Shown: positions 35,428 to 43,733 of the stretch, piece after piece | Layout: each line of letters opens with the position of its first letter | Numbering within the stretch: position 1 is the first letter of the stretch | Assembly: GCF_038446955.1 (NCBI RefSeq) | Contig: NZ_CP151803.1 | Location: forward strand, 1,860,001-1,924,000 | DNA length: 64,000 nt | Source: Pedobacter sp. FW305-3-2-15-E-R2A2 | GTDB taxonomy: Bacteria > Bacteroidota > Bacteroidia > Sphingobacteriales > Sphingobacteriaceae | Direction: 5' to 3' | Made by a program: the position numbers and the translations under genes | The notes under the pieces: generated by a model | Told to the model about the DNA's origin: nothing | Databases searched by the model: none | What the model saw: the letters and a program-made list of their open reading frames with translations, nothing else

Positions 35428-36087
35428 ATGTTGGATAAGGACGGAATTGCGAAGCGTATCGCAAAAGAAATCAAAGACGGATTTTATGTGAATTTAGGGA
35501 TCGGCATTCCTACTTTGGTGGCCAATTATATTCCTGAAGGAATCAATGTGGTATTGCAGTCGGAAAACGGGTTATTGGGAATGGGACCATTCCCTTTTGA
35601 AGGAGAGGAAGATGCAGATTTGATCAATGCGGGAAAACAAACGATTACAACATTGCCTGGATCTTCGATCTTTGACTCTGCATTGAGCTTTGGCATGATC
35701 AGGAGTCAGAAGATAGATCTTACTATTTTAGGGGCTATGGAAGTGTCGGAGAACGGTGATATTGCGAACTGGAAGATCCCAGGGAAAATGGTGAAAGGAA
35801 TGGGTGGTGCAATGGATCTTGTGGCTTCTGCAAAGAATATTATTGTAGCGATGCAGCATGTAAATAAAGCAGGGGAAAGTAAGCTTCTGCCGAAATGTAC
35901 GCTGCCGCTTACCGGAGTGAATTGTATCAAGAAGATCGTGACTGAGCTTGCGGTATTGGATGTGCTTCCTGAAGGAGGTTTTAAACTGATTGAAAGAGCA
36001 CCGGGAGTGAGTGTGGATTATATCAGACAGGCGACGACAGGTAAATTGTTTGCAGATGACAATGTTCCGGAAATGATTTTTGATTAG
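35428..36087 (+). CDS. scoB: 3-oxoacid CoA-transferase subunit B
   Basis: 219 residues. The catalytic Glu46 is in QSENGLLGMGP; 'VNLGIGIPTLVANYI' precedes it and 'TELAVLDVLPEGGFKLIE' lies in the C-terminal part. It forms the active site of the two-subunit transferase with the upstream gene. A terminator follows at 36110-36158. Confidence 0.93.
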   Translation: MLDKDGIAKRIAKEIKDGFYVNLGIGIPTLVANYIPEGINVVLQSENGLLGMGPFPFEGEEDADLINAGKQTITTLPGSSIFDSALSFGMIRSQKIDLTILGAMEVSENGDIANWKIPGKMVKGMGGAMDLVASAKNIIVAMQHVNKAGESKLLPKCTLPLTGVNCIKKIVTELAVLDVLPEGGFKLIERAPGVSVDYIRQATTGKLFADDNVPEMIFD

Positions 36088-36109
36088 TACGGGTATTTTA
36101 TAGAATTGA

Positions 36110-36158
36110 AACCGTTAAGGAACTGAGTTTAGGAGTTCTTTAACGGTTTTTTTTTTTG
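36110..36158 (+). terminator. Terminator after the CoA-transferase operon
   Basis: AACCGTTAAGGAACT (36110-36124) pairs with AGTTCTTTAACGGTT (36134-36148, one G-T pair), followed by a long T-run. Confidence 0.88.
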
Positions 36159-36177
36159 TTTAAATATTAGTGATTAT

Positions 36178-36335
36178 GAGACTTTTAGCCCTATGGTAGG
36201 ACGGTTTTCTTAGTTAAATTTAGATAACGATGTATATCTCGGATTAGAATTTACGGAAGAAGCCGAAAATCCTGGATAGAGTAGGCGCTATTAAAGTTTT
36301 TGGTGCTTTTTGATGTATAAAAGTAACCTGATGTT
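36178..36335 (+). promoter_or_regulatory. Conserved leader of small Cys protein, copy 1
   Basis: 158 nt that align nearly end to end with the leader at 40515-40669. Shared blocks are GAGACTTTT, TAAATTTAG (a -7-like box), a CGAT-GTAT-ATC(T)CG near-palindrome at 36228-36241, the identical 19-mer GGAAGAAGCCGAAAATCCT (36255-36273), TTAAAGTTTTTG and CTTTTTGATGTATAAAAGTA up to the ATG. Conservation of non-coding DNA between the two copies suggests a promoter plus structured 5' UTR. Confidence 0.65.
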
Positions 36336-36593
36336 ATGGCATGGTATGCTTTAATGAATGGAGATCCAACGGTCGCAGCGAGATACAGGTTATTACCTGG
36401 CTACACGCTAGAGAATCCTCCTCCATGTGGTTCTGGTTGCGTAATCTGCGCTATTTTTGTCGAGGGAAATTCAGACATACCGATAATAAGTGAAGGTCTT
36501 ATGAATCGGATTGCAACCGGTTTGGTTACAGGAACTCGGCAACGTCCTGCAGGTTTCCCACCTCCGCCTTACGATGTATTGTTAAGGTGTTAA
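36336..36593 (+). CDS. Small Cys-containing protein, MAWY family, copy 1
   Basis: 85 residues, no signal peptide. Starts MAWYALMNGDPT; centre 'PPPCGSGCVICAIF' (C-x3-C-x2-C); end 'PPYDVLLRC' with a C-terminal Cys. The paralogue at 40670 keeps the MAWY start, the three cysteines plus 'ICAIF' and the 'VLLRC' end while the middle varies, so it is a real protein. I do not recognise a characterised family. Four conserved cysteines could bind metal or form disulfides. It has its own leader and terminator and lies just upstream of the giant type IX-secreted protein. Confidence 0.65.
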   Translation: MAWYALMNGDPTVAARYRLLPGYTLENPPPCGSGCVICAIFVEGNSDIPIISEGLMNRIATGLVTGTRQRPAGFPPPPYDVLLRC

Positions 36594-36599
36594 AAAAGA

Positions 36600-36637
36600 G
36601 GCTGAAAATTCTTCCCGGGAGTTTTCAGCCTTTTCTT
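36600..36637 (+). terminator. Terminator after the small Cys protein, copy 1
   Basis: GGCTGAAAA (36600-36608) pairs with TTTTCAGCC (36622-36630), followed by TTTTC. Confidence 0.75.
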
Positions 36638-36792
36638 GTTAGAGATTGTATGTTATTTGTTTGTATTGAAAAATTATTGATTTTTATATCAAAATGTTTG
36701 TTTGGTAAATTTTGTTTTTTCTTTCTACTTTATTTAACCTTGCTTTAGTTGTATCGGTACTAGACTAAACGGGGGAAATAAATTTCTGAAAA

Positions 36793-39700
36793 ATGAACTC
36801 CAAAAAAAGATTTTATTGGATAACTTATATTTTATTTTTTCTTTCCTTCTTGTTTTTACAGGCAGCTGGGCAGGTTTGTGGAACTCCCGGAAAAGATGGG
36901 GTTGGTAGAAAAAAAGTAAATAGTTCAGATTATTTTCTGAATACCTATTTTTCACCTTCGGGGGAGATGGATCTTCCCGCCGGATCCCGGCAGATCAGGC
37001 TTGATGGGGTAAGGAGGGATCTTACTCCAGTATTCATTGATGTTGAACCAGGTGATCTGCTTTTGATTATTCAAATGCAGGATGCTACGATTCATGCTTC
37101 AAACGATGTTTTGTATGGGGGGAACTCGGCAAACTCAGGTCCGGATCAACTGGGGGGGACAGGCTATACTGATTTGGGAAATACAGGAAAATATGAATAT
37201 GTTGTGGCAACCAACTCAGTGCCGGCTACGGGTGGAGTTTTAAACTTTATAGGTTCAGGATCAGGTAGAGGAACGGTTAATAATTATGTGAGTAGTTTGC
37301 CGACTCCCTCCCGGGGCACACGAACTTTTCAGGTGGTTAGAATTCCTCAGTTTAGCAATATTTTAAATAATGATTTCGATTATGGTGCTCTGAATCTTTC
37401 CTGTTTTAACGGAAGAACCGGAGGAATCTATGCGATACATGTTGCTCAAATGTTAGATCTAACCTTGTCCGGCTTCTATGTCGGGCAAAGAGGATTCCGG
37501 CCGGGCTATAAGAGTGACGACTTTCGTGCCGGAACTGCTTATACGACTTCTTTAGCGGATGGACTCTCCCTCGTAAAAGGAGAAGGCATTGCCGGAACAC
37601 CCAGGTATACAACTTTAGGGGTATATCCTATAGATCAAGGCTTTCAGGGACTTCCTATGGGAGATTATGGAAGAGGTGCAGCAGGAAATGCTGGCGGAGG
37701 TGGAGCTGGGGGAGGGGGAGGAGGAAATGGTGGAGCCGGAGGTCGGGGAGGTGGTGAACCTGGGACCGAAGGTCGGCCAGGGAGTGCTGTGTATAGGGCT
37801 GGTTCTTCTGATTTTAGCCGCTTGATTATGGGCGGGGCAGGAGGAGGAGGAGATAGCCAATATCTTTTTCCAACAAAGGGGCATTGGCAGAACTATCCTG
37901 GTTTGGGTGCAGGAATCATCTTGATCCATGCAGGGAGCTTGAAGGGGGATTCTTATTTATTTGCTCAGGGTATCGGTACTCAAGGGGATGGAGGAGGAGC
38001 AGGGGGAACCATTTTTCTCAATGTGATGAATCCTTATTCTCCTCTTTCCTCCTTAAAGTTAGAAATCGACGCAAGTGGTGGTCCGGCAGGGGATAAAACA
38101 GCATTTGGTTATGATTACATGCCCGGTTTAGGCGGCGGCGGTGGTGGTGGACAGGTTTTTCACAATCTTCCACCGGGGATTGCAACTATAAATGTGAAAG
38201 GAGGTACGGCAGGAAGACCAAGGCCCAATGAACCAAGACCGCTTGGTGAAGCAGGCCAGGATGGTAATATCGTTACATTTAAGTCCTCAGATTTACCTCC
38301 ATATTTAAGAATGGGCACTTGTTATCCTGAATTAAGCGCCACGATGGAGCAAGGTAATGCAGGGCTGGTAAAACATCCTGGTGATGAAGTGACCTATGTA
38401 GTGAAAACAAGAAATGCTCCCTCTACCGCCAATGCTGCTGGTGTCAGATTGGAAGTTCAGCTTCCCTCAGGTTTTACTTTCAGCAGCGCAACAGCCGCTT
38501 ATACGGGATATTCTGCAGGACCGGATGTGATCTCTAACCTGAGTAACAATCCGAACCGGCCCTTATTTGGAGATTTTATATTTTTCTCCGGCGATGAAAT
38601 TACGCTTACGATAAAGGCAAAGGTAGCTTGTAGTACAGCTCCGGGAACCTACCACAGCAGTGCGCAGGCTTTGTATCTCGATCCGACACGCACGGTGCTG
38701 GATTCAAACAGAAGAGTAAGTCCATTGATCAATGCATTTCAAGACACGCAGACCCGCTATGAAACCGGATCTGCGGGTAATGTTCCTGGTAGCAATTACG
38801 ATGGAAATCTGGCTGCAAGTACTGCCGATGATGTGGTGATTAAGACGATATCGATAGAGAATAATGTGATCAGTATCCCTCCTGGTCAGGTCATTTGCAT
38901 CAGCGGAAATCCGGGTTTGATTGCTGGAACGGTGCCGACCGGGATAGGAGCTGGTTTTTCCTACCAATGGCAACAATCGGCTGATCACATCAATTTTACG
39001 GATATCTCTGGGGAGGTTTCCAAAGACCTTGATCCTGCACCGATTACTGTTTCCACTTATTACCGTCGCCAGGTGTTTTCTTTGGGATGTATTTCCGCGA
39101 CAAGTTCCAGTAATGTTGTGTTTTTTAAAGTGTTGAAGCCTTTACCTATTGTTGATTTTGAACTTCCTGATATTTGCCTGAAGGATGGCACCGCCATATT
39201 CAAAAATAAAACGGTAATTGAAGATGATGCTGACTTAACTTATCTCTGGGATTTCGGTGACGCAGAGAATTCGACTTCCAATAATCCAAATCACTCTTCT
39301 GGGAAGGATGGGTTACATAAATATGTCCGTACTGGTCATTACAACATTACTTTAACTGTTTACAAAGAGGGGAGTTGTCCTACAATCTTATCAAAAGAGT
39401 TTACGGTTAATGGAAGTATTCCAAAAGCCGACTTTTCACTGCAAAACACAGTCCTTTGCAGCGGAGAAACACTGATATTTGAAGATAAGGCTTCGGTAGA
39501 TTTTGGTGAAATTACCAGAATTGAATGGTATTTCGACGCAGGAAACGCTCCTGGTTTGGTAGAAATTGAAGATCATCCCCAAAAAAGGAGCGAGGTGCCT
39601 GCCCGTTTATACCCGCACACTTACCCGATGTTTCGAAGCCCGGGAGTTAAACCTGTCAACGTCAGGATGGTTGTTTATTCTGGTACCTCCTGCGTAGATG

Positions 39701-40482
39701 AGGTCACTAAAACTATTCATTTGAATGCCGTTCCTGAAGTCAGGTTTGATGTCATTCCTCCTATATGCCAGGATGCAGACCCTGTTCAGCTGACACAGGG
39801 AAAGGAGATTTGGGGAATAGTTTCCGGTTCAGGGAAATATTCCGGATCCGGAGTTACAGAAAACGGAGTTTTTAGTCCATCAATAGCTGGTGTGGGAAGC
39901 CATCAACTGAATTATACCTACGTTAGTGATAACGGCTGTGTATCTGTTTCTAAAACACAAACGATTACTGTTCTTCCCAAGCCATTGGCAGATGCAGGTG
40001 AAGATCAAGTACTGCTGGAAGGTGGCCAGGTTCAGCTCGGAACAGCGTTAAATCCAGCTGATTTGAGCTATAAATGGAGCCCTCCTACAGGTCTGAACAG
40101 AGATGATGTCCCGAATCCGCTGGCAAGCCCGGATAGGGATATCATCTATAAACTAAAAGTAATGACAAATGGTGGTTGTGCGGCCAACGATGAAGTATCT
40201 GTCCGGATTTTAAGGAACCCAGAAATTCCCAATGCATTTTCTCCCAACGGAGATCACATTAATGATGAATGGAACATCAAGTATTTAAGTAGTTATCCGA
40301 ATGCTACAATAACCGTTTTTAACCGATACGGACAGAAAGTATTTAGCTCGACTTCAGTAGGATCAAAGAATTGGGATGGGAAGTATGAAGGTAGAGATGT
40401 ACCTGTTGGTGTATATTATTATGTGATAGATCCACATAATGGGAGAAAGATTATCTCGGGATCACTGACTCTTTTGCGATAA
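36793..40482 (+). CDS. Giant type IX-secreted surface protein with Gly-rich region, PKD domain and type B sorting domain
   Basis: 1229 residues. The signal peptide ends near 27 (LQAAGQ). A region to about 520 has strongly Gly-rich loops (around 295-315, 350-355, 395-405 and 450-460). A DUF11-like adhesin repeat lies near 520-625, an Ig-like 'FSYQWQQSADHINFTDISG' part near 720-750 and a PKD domain near 786-875 (LTYLWDFGD...HKYVRTGHYNITLTV). The last about 85 residues ('IPNAFSPNGDHINDEWNI', 'ITVFNRYGQKVF', 'WDGKYEGRDVPVGVYYYVI') form the gliding-motility/CHU_C type B T9SS sorting domain. It is probably a cell-surface or secreted adhesin. TAACCTTG near 36735-36742 may be its -7 box. Confidence 0.88.
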   Translation: MNSKKRFYWITYILFFLSFLFLQAAGQVCGTPGKDGVGRKKVNSSDYFLNTYFSPSGEMDLPAGSRQIRLDGVRRDLTPVFIDVEPGDLLLIIQMQDATIHASNDVLYGGNSANSGPDQLGGTGYTDLGNTGKYEYVVATNSVPATGGVLNFIGSGSGRGTVNNYVSSLPTPSRGTRTFQVVRIPQFSNILNNDFDYGALNLSCFNGRTGGIYAIHVAQMLDLTLSGFYVGQRGFRPGYKSDDFRAGTAYTTSLADGLSLVKGEGIAGTPRYTTLGVYPIDQGFQGLPMGDYGRGAAGNAGGGGAGGGGGGNGGAGGRGGGEPGTEGRPGSAVYRAGSSDFSRLIMGGAGGGGDSQYLFPTKGHWQNYPGLGAGIILIHAGSLKGDSYLFAQGIGTQGDGGGAGGTIFLNVMNPYSPLSSLKLEIDASGGPAGDKTAFGYDYMPGLGGGGGGGQVFHNLPPGIATINVKGGTAGRPRPNEPRPLGEAGQDGNIVTFKSSDLPPYLRMGTCYPELSATMEQGNAGLVKHPGDEVTYVVKTRNAPSTANAAGVRLEVQLPSGFTFSSATAAYTGYSAGPDVISNLSNNPNRPLFGDFIFFSGDEITLTIKAKVACSTAPGTYHSSAQALYLDPTRTVLDSNRRVSPLINAFQDTQTRYETGSAGNVPGSNYDGNLAASTADDVVIKTISIENNVISIPPGQVICISGNPGLIAGTVPTGIGAGFSYQWQQSADHINFTDISGEVSKDLDPAPITVSTYYRRQVFSLGCISATSSSNVVFFKVLKPLPIVDFELPDICLKDGTAIFKNKTVIEDDADLTYLWDFGDAENSTSNNPNHSSGKDGLHKYVRTGHYNITLTVYKEGSCPTILSKEFTVNGSIPKADFSLQNTVLCSGETLIFEDKASVDFGEITRIEWYFDAGNAPGLVEIEDHPQKRSEVPARLYPHTYPMFRSPGVKPVNVRMVVYSGTSCVDEVTKTIHLNAVPEVRFDVIPPICQDADPVQLTQGKEIWGIVSGSGKYSGSGVTENGVFSPSIAGVGSHQLNYTYVSDNGCVSVSKTQTITVLPKPLADAGEDQVLLEGGQVQLGTALNPADLSYKWSPPTGLNRDDVPNPLASPDRDIIYKLKVMTNGGCAANDEVSVRILRNPEIPNAFSPNGDHINDEWNIKYLSSYPNATITVFNRYGQKVFSSTSVGSKNWDGKYEGRDVPVGVYYYVIDPHNGRKIISGSLTLLR

Positions 40483-40514
40483 CAAGGACTTGAGCGACCA
40501 AAAATATTCATTTT

Positions 40515-40669
40515 GAGACTTTTGTCCCTATTATACCCGATATTTCTTATATAAATTTAGCACGATGTAAATCGTAGATTAAATTTATGGAAGAAGCCGA
40601 AAATCCTCTAATAAAGTAGGCAATATTAAAGTTTTTGATACTTTTTGATGTATAAAAGTAGCTTACATT
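40515..40669 (+). promoter_or_regulatory. Conserved leader of small Cys protein, copy 2
   Basis: 155 nt similar to the leader at 36178-36335. Here the palindrome is perfect: ACGAT-GTAA-ATCGT (40562-40575), a 5-bp stem with a GNRA-type loop, just after TAAATTTAG (40552-40560). The invariant 19-mer is at 40589-40607. The 3' block CTTTTTGATGTATAAAAGTA ends shortly before the ATG. Confidence 0.65.
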
Positions 40670-40936
40670 ATGGCATGGTATGCTTATATTGATGGAAATC
40701 CATTAGTTGATACTAGTTATAGAATATTACCACTGTCTTATACTCTGGAGAGCCCTCCAGGATGCAGTACTGGTTGTAGAATCTGCGCTATTTTTCTTAA
40801 TCAGACTACAACTACTCCAGTGGGTATAGATCCAAATATTTTGGATCTGATTCCGATAGCATTGACTAGTGGTACTCCTCAACGCCTTCCGGGCCCGCCT
40901 CCGTTTAACCCGTATCGTGTGCTGTTAAGGTGTTAA
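40670..40936 (+). CDS. Small Cys-containing protein, MAWY family, copy 2
   Basis: 88 residues, paralogue of the gene at 36336: MAWYAYIDGNP start, 'PPGCSTGCRICAIF' centre, 'PYRVLLRC' end, same spacing between cysteines. No signal peptide or membrane helix. Function unknown. The pair brackets the giant surface protein, one before and one after, each with the same leader. This suggests duplication of a leader-plus-gene unit. Confidence 0.65.
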   Translation: MAWYAYIDGNPLVDTSYRILPLSYTLESPPGCSTGCRICAIFLNQTTTTPVGIDPNILDLIPIALTSGTPQRLPGPPPFNPYRVLLRC

Positions 40937-41017
40937 GAAGAAAGCTGGAATAATTTATTTTTTTCAGACCTAAGTCAATACAGGAAAATATAATGTGCTG
41001 AGAAAGGCGGGTAAAAT

Positions 41018-41048
41018 AAAAAGGGACGCATTTAGCGTCCCTTTTTTT
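41018..41048. terminator. Convergent terminator (small Cys gene / uridine kinase)
   Basis: AAAAAGGGACGC pairs with GCGTCCCTTTTT across ATTTA. It overlaps the uridine kinase stop. Confidence 0.85.
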
Positions 41049-41697
41049 ATTCTTCTTGTTTGTGTTTACAGTATTTTACTTTTAAATCAACAGAGATTTC
41101 ATCTGTGATTTTAATGATGTCATCGGGAGTATCGAAATTGTTGACGATTACTTTATCGCAACTTTCCCGGTAAGGCAGTAAGTATTCATGATATGCCGGA
41201 ACCACATGATTTACCCATTTGTAAGTCACATCTTCTTCAGAATACCCACGTTCCATTCCATCGCGTTTGATTCTTCTTGCCAGGGCAACTGCATCTTCCG
41301 CCTCTACAAATATCCGGTGATCCAGCATGGCTGCGATCTCTTCAAAATGCAGGATGAAAAGTCCTTCTACAATAATAATAGGAGCTGGATTAATCTCCAG
41401 AATTTTAGTTACAGCCAAAGGATTATTGAAATTATATTCCTTTTTGTAGATCACTTCACCCTTTACCAGTTTTTTAATATCGAACAAAAACTGCTCTTTA
41501 TCAATGGTAGAAGGTAAATCAAAATTATATAGTTTGTTTTCTTCCTGAGTCATTTCCCCCACAGGAATGTAATAGTCATCCTGGGATACCAGGGTAACTT
41601 CATCATTTTTAAAATGATGTAAGAAACAATTTAAAAAAAAGGTTTTACCGGAACCACTTCCCCCCGCAATACCAATGATAAATGGTTTATTGTTCAT
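41047..41697 (-). CDS. udk: Uridine kinase
   Basis: 216 residues from ATG 41697 (an in-frame Met four codons upstream is less likely, as the family starts just before the P-loop). Walker A GGSGSGKT is at 12-19, 'VSQDDYYIP' is the nucleoside-binding region and 'PIIIVEGLFILH' follows. It phosphorylates uridine and cytidine in pyrimidine salvage. It overlaps the end of the LysM gene by 11 nt, so the two are co-transcribed. Confidence 0.88.
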   Translation of the reverse strand: MNNKPFIIGIAGGSGSGKTFFLNCFLHHFKNDEVTLVSQDDYYIPVGEMTQEENKLYNFDLPSTIDKEQFLFDIKKLVKGEVIYKKEYNFNNPLAVTKILEINPAPIIIVEGLFILHFEEIAAMLDHRIFVEAEDAVALARRIKRDGMERGYSEEDVTYKWVNHVVPAYHEYLLPYRESCDKVIVNNFDTPDDIIKITDEISVDLKVKYCKHKQEE

Positions 41698-42967
41698 TGT
41701 CTTGTCCACCGTACGTTAAATTACAAAAAAATCTTTTGTCTAAGGCCCCTAATGCATCAGCAACAGCTTTAGTCATTACAATGATAACATCTTTTGTGGA
41801 CTCATTCTCTGTAAATTTACCAACAACCTTTGCAAAGGTTGATCTGTTGCTCATTGGATTGGTGATTTTCATGACTGTTCCGATGGGCGCAGTGCGATGT
41901 AATACCAGCATTTTTGAGGGGTCAAGATCAGGATCAGCAATCCAGATTCCTGTTCCTTTTTCGTCCATTTGGTTCAGGCCATATCTGCTGGCCGGTAACC
42001 TCAACGAAGGATTTTTTATAGAATTTAAGGTATCAGTCGGATTTTCGACTTCATTGTGGGCTGATGGTACTGGTTTTGGCGGATACTGGCCTCTGATTAA
42101 TAATTTTTGCCCTACGTTTAGTGAGTTGTTAGTGAGTCCGTTTTTTGCTTTCAGCTGATCCATTGTCATCCTATAGGTAGTGGCAATGGAATATATCGTT
42201 TCATTGGAAGCAACCGTATGTACCAGAAGTTCTTCAGAAGCAGAAGAAGGAGAGGTTGTAGTTGGGGTGTTCTGTACCGGATTTGTTTGATTTGCTGTGT
42301 TTTGAGTAACGTTAGCCGGTTGTTTTTTTGGGAAAATAGGAACCAGAACGTCTTCTTTTTTCTTAATTTCTATAGGAGGGGTCTGCTGAGCTGCGACAGG
42401 AGGGGTATTCGGTTTTGTCGTGCTTGCTGTTTCTGCGGGTTGTTCTTCTACTGCATTTTTTGCAGGAATCTTTAACAACTGGCCAATCTGAAGGTTTATT
42501 GACCTTAAGTTATTGACCCTCTTGATCTCATTTACCGTGGTGCCATACTTTTCAGCAAGCATATTCAGGTTTTCCTTCTTCTGGACCGTATGTTCGATCA
42601 AGCCACCTTCTGCTACCTCATTTACGCTGCTATTGGCGTTGTTACTTTGAGCAGCAGGGCTTGTTTTTCCGGAAGCTGTTGTTCTTCCCGGAGCGGGCTC
42701 TGAAACGAAGGGAACATTGGTAGGTACTTTAATGATGACGCCAATTTGTAAAAACTTGTTGTCATTGAAGCTCATAATGTCTTTTGGAATCACACTGTAT
42801 CTTCTTCCGATAGAATAATAAGTGTCTTTGGCAACTACCTGATGGATAATTAGCTTTTTTCCGTTGCGGTTTTCTACACCTATAGAATCCCTTGTGTTGG
42901 TATTGGCATTGGCAGTAGATAGGTTTAAAACCACTGCAAATAACGATACTATATAATATTTATACAT
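41687..42967 (-). CDS. LysM-repeat protein with RlpA-like C-terminal domain
   Basis: 426 residues from ATG 42967 (MYKYYIVSLF signal peptide, cleavage after ANA). Three LysM domains lie around 30-80 (HQVVAKDTYYSIGRRY), 115-165 (HTVQKKENLNMLAEKY) and 235-280 (HTVASNETIYSIATTY). They are joined by Pro/Thr/Asn-rich linkers. The last about 110 residues ('IADPDLDPSKMLVLHRTAPIGTVMKITNP') resemble an RlpA/double-psi-barrel fold. It is probably a periplasmic peptidoglycan-binding protein. Pairing with uridine kinase has no obvious logic. Confidence 0.85.
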   Translation of the reverse strand: MYKYYIVSLFAVVLNLSTANANTNTRDSIGVENRNGKKLIIHQVVAKDTYYSIGRRYSVIPKDIMSFNDNKFLQIGVIIKVPTNVPFVSEPAPGRTTASGKTSPAAQSNNANSSVNEVAEGGLIEHTVQKKENLNMLAEKYGTTVNEIKRVNNLRSINLQIGQLLKIPAKNAVEEQPAETASTTKPNTPPVAAQQTPPIEIKKKEDVLVPIFPKKQPANVTQNTANQTNPVQNTPTTTSPSSASEELLVHTVASNETIYSIATTYRMTMDQLKAKNGLTNNSLNVGQKLLIRGQYPPKPVPSAHNEVENPTDTLNSIKNPSLRLPASRYGLNQMDEKGTGIWIADPDLDPSKMLVLHRTAPIGTVMKITNPMSNRSTFAKVVGKFTENESTKDVIIVMTKAVADALGALDKRFFCNLTYGGQDNEQ

Positions 42968-43150
42968 TAATGTCCTGTTAAATTTAATGAGCAATTATAC
43001 GAATAATAAAAGAAAGCGGGAATTTTGAATATTAAACGCTCATTCCAAAGTGGTATTGTACGCCAAAATAACAATTTTCAAAACCATTTATACCCCCTAT
43101 TGTTATATATGCGATCCCTGTGATCGGAACAAAATAAAAAAATAAATACC

Positions 43151-43630
43151 ATGGACGCAAAAGAAATCAGTTTAAATGAGAAGAAAGTAAAACCAGTAGT
43201 AGACATGTTGAACGACTATCTGGCTAATTATCACATGCATTACCAAAAATTAAGAGGCTGTCACTGGAATGTCAAAGGTCAAAACTTTTTCACCCTGCAC
43301 ATCAAATTCGAAGAATTATATACCAATGCCCAGTTAACAATAGATGAAATTGCCGAGCGTGTACTCACACTGGGAAAAGCCCCGCACAGCCGTTTTTCAG
43401 ACTATATCAAAGAGTCCGTGATTAAAGAAGCAGATACGATTGGAATGAAGGATCTGGATATGGTAGATGCCATTCTGGACGACATGTCTCAGTTGATACA
43501 AATAGAAAGAGAGTTATTAGATGCAACCGATGCGGCTGGCGACGATGGCTCTAACGATATGGTGAACAGGTTTATGCAGTTCAAGGAAAAAAACACCTGG
43601 ATGTTGCGTTCGTTTGCCGGTAAAAAATAA
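43151..43630 (+). CDS. dps: Dps family ferroxidase / starvation protein
   Basis: 159 residues. The inter-subunit ferroxidase set is complete: His38, His50, Asp65 and Glu69, in 'GCHWNVKGQNFFTLH' and 'LTIDEIAERV', with the same spacing as E. coli Dps. The protein forms a 12-mer that stores iron and protects DNA from peroxide. Single gene with a hairpin terminator at 43651-43680. Confidence 0.93.
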   Translation: MDAKEISLNEKKVKPVVDMLNDYLANYHMHYQKLRGCHWNVKGQNFFTLHIKFEELYTNAQLTIDEIAERVLTLGKAPHSRFSDYIKESVIKEADTIGMKDLDMVDAILDDMSQLIQIERELLDATDAAGDDGSNDMVNRFMQFKEKNTWMLRSFAGKK

Positions 43631-43650
43631 TACAACTTCCCCCCAATGAT

Positions 43651-43680
43651 AAAGACCATGCATTTATGTGTGGTCTTTTC
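43651..43680 (+). terminator. Terminator after dps
   Basis: AAAGACCA (43651-43658) pairs with TGGTCTTT (43671-43678), followed by T-rich sequence. Confidence 0.7.
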
Positions 43681-43718
43681 TATTTAATGGGGTTTTATGT
43701 CAAACAACAATTGTTTAA

Positions 43719-43726
43719 TATCTTTG
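43719..43726 (+). promoter_or_regulatory. -7 box close to the ubiD start
   Basis: TATCTTTG fits TAnnTTTG but ends only 7 nt before the ATG at 43734, so the transcript would be leaderless or nearly so. No -33 box is clear. Confidence 0.35.
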
Positions 43727-43733
43727 GCACGTA

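Noticed and set aside
37690..38160. Possible repeat array in the Gly-rich part of the giant surface protein
   Set aside because: It is Gly-codon low complexity in frame with the gene, not a DNA-level array or CRISPR.
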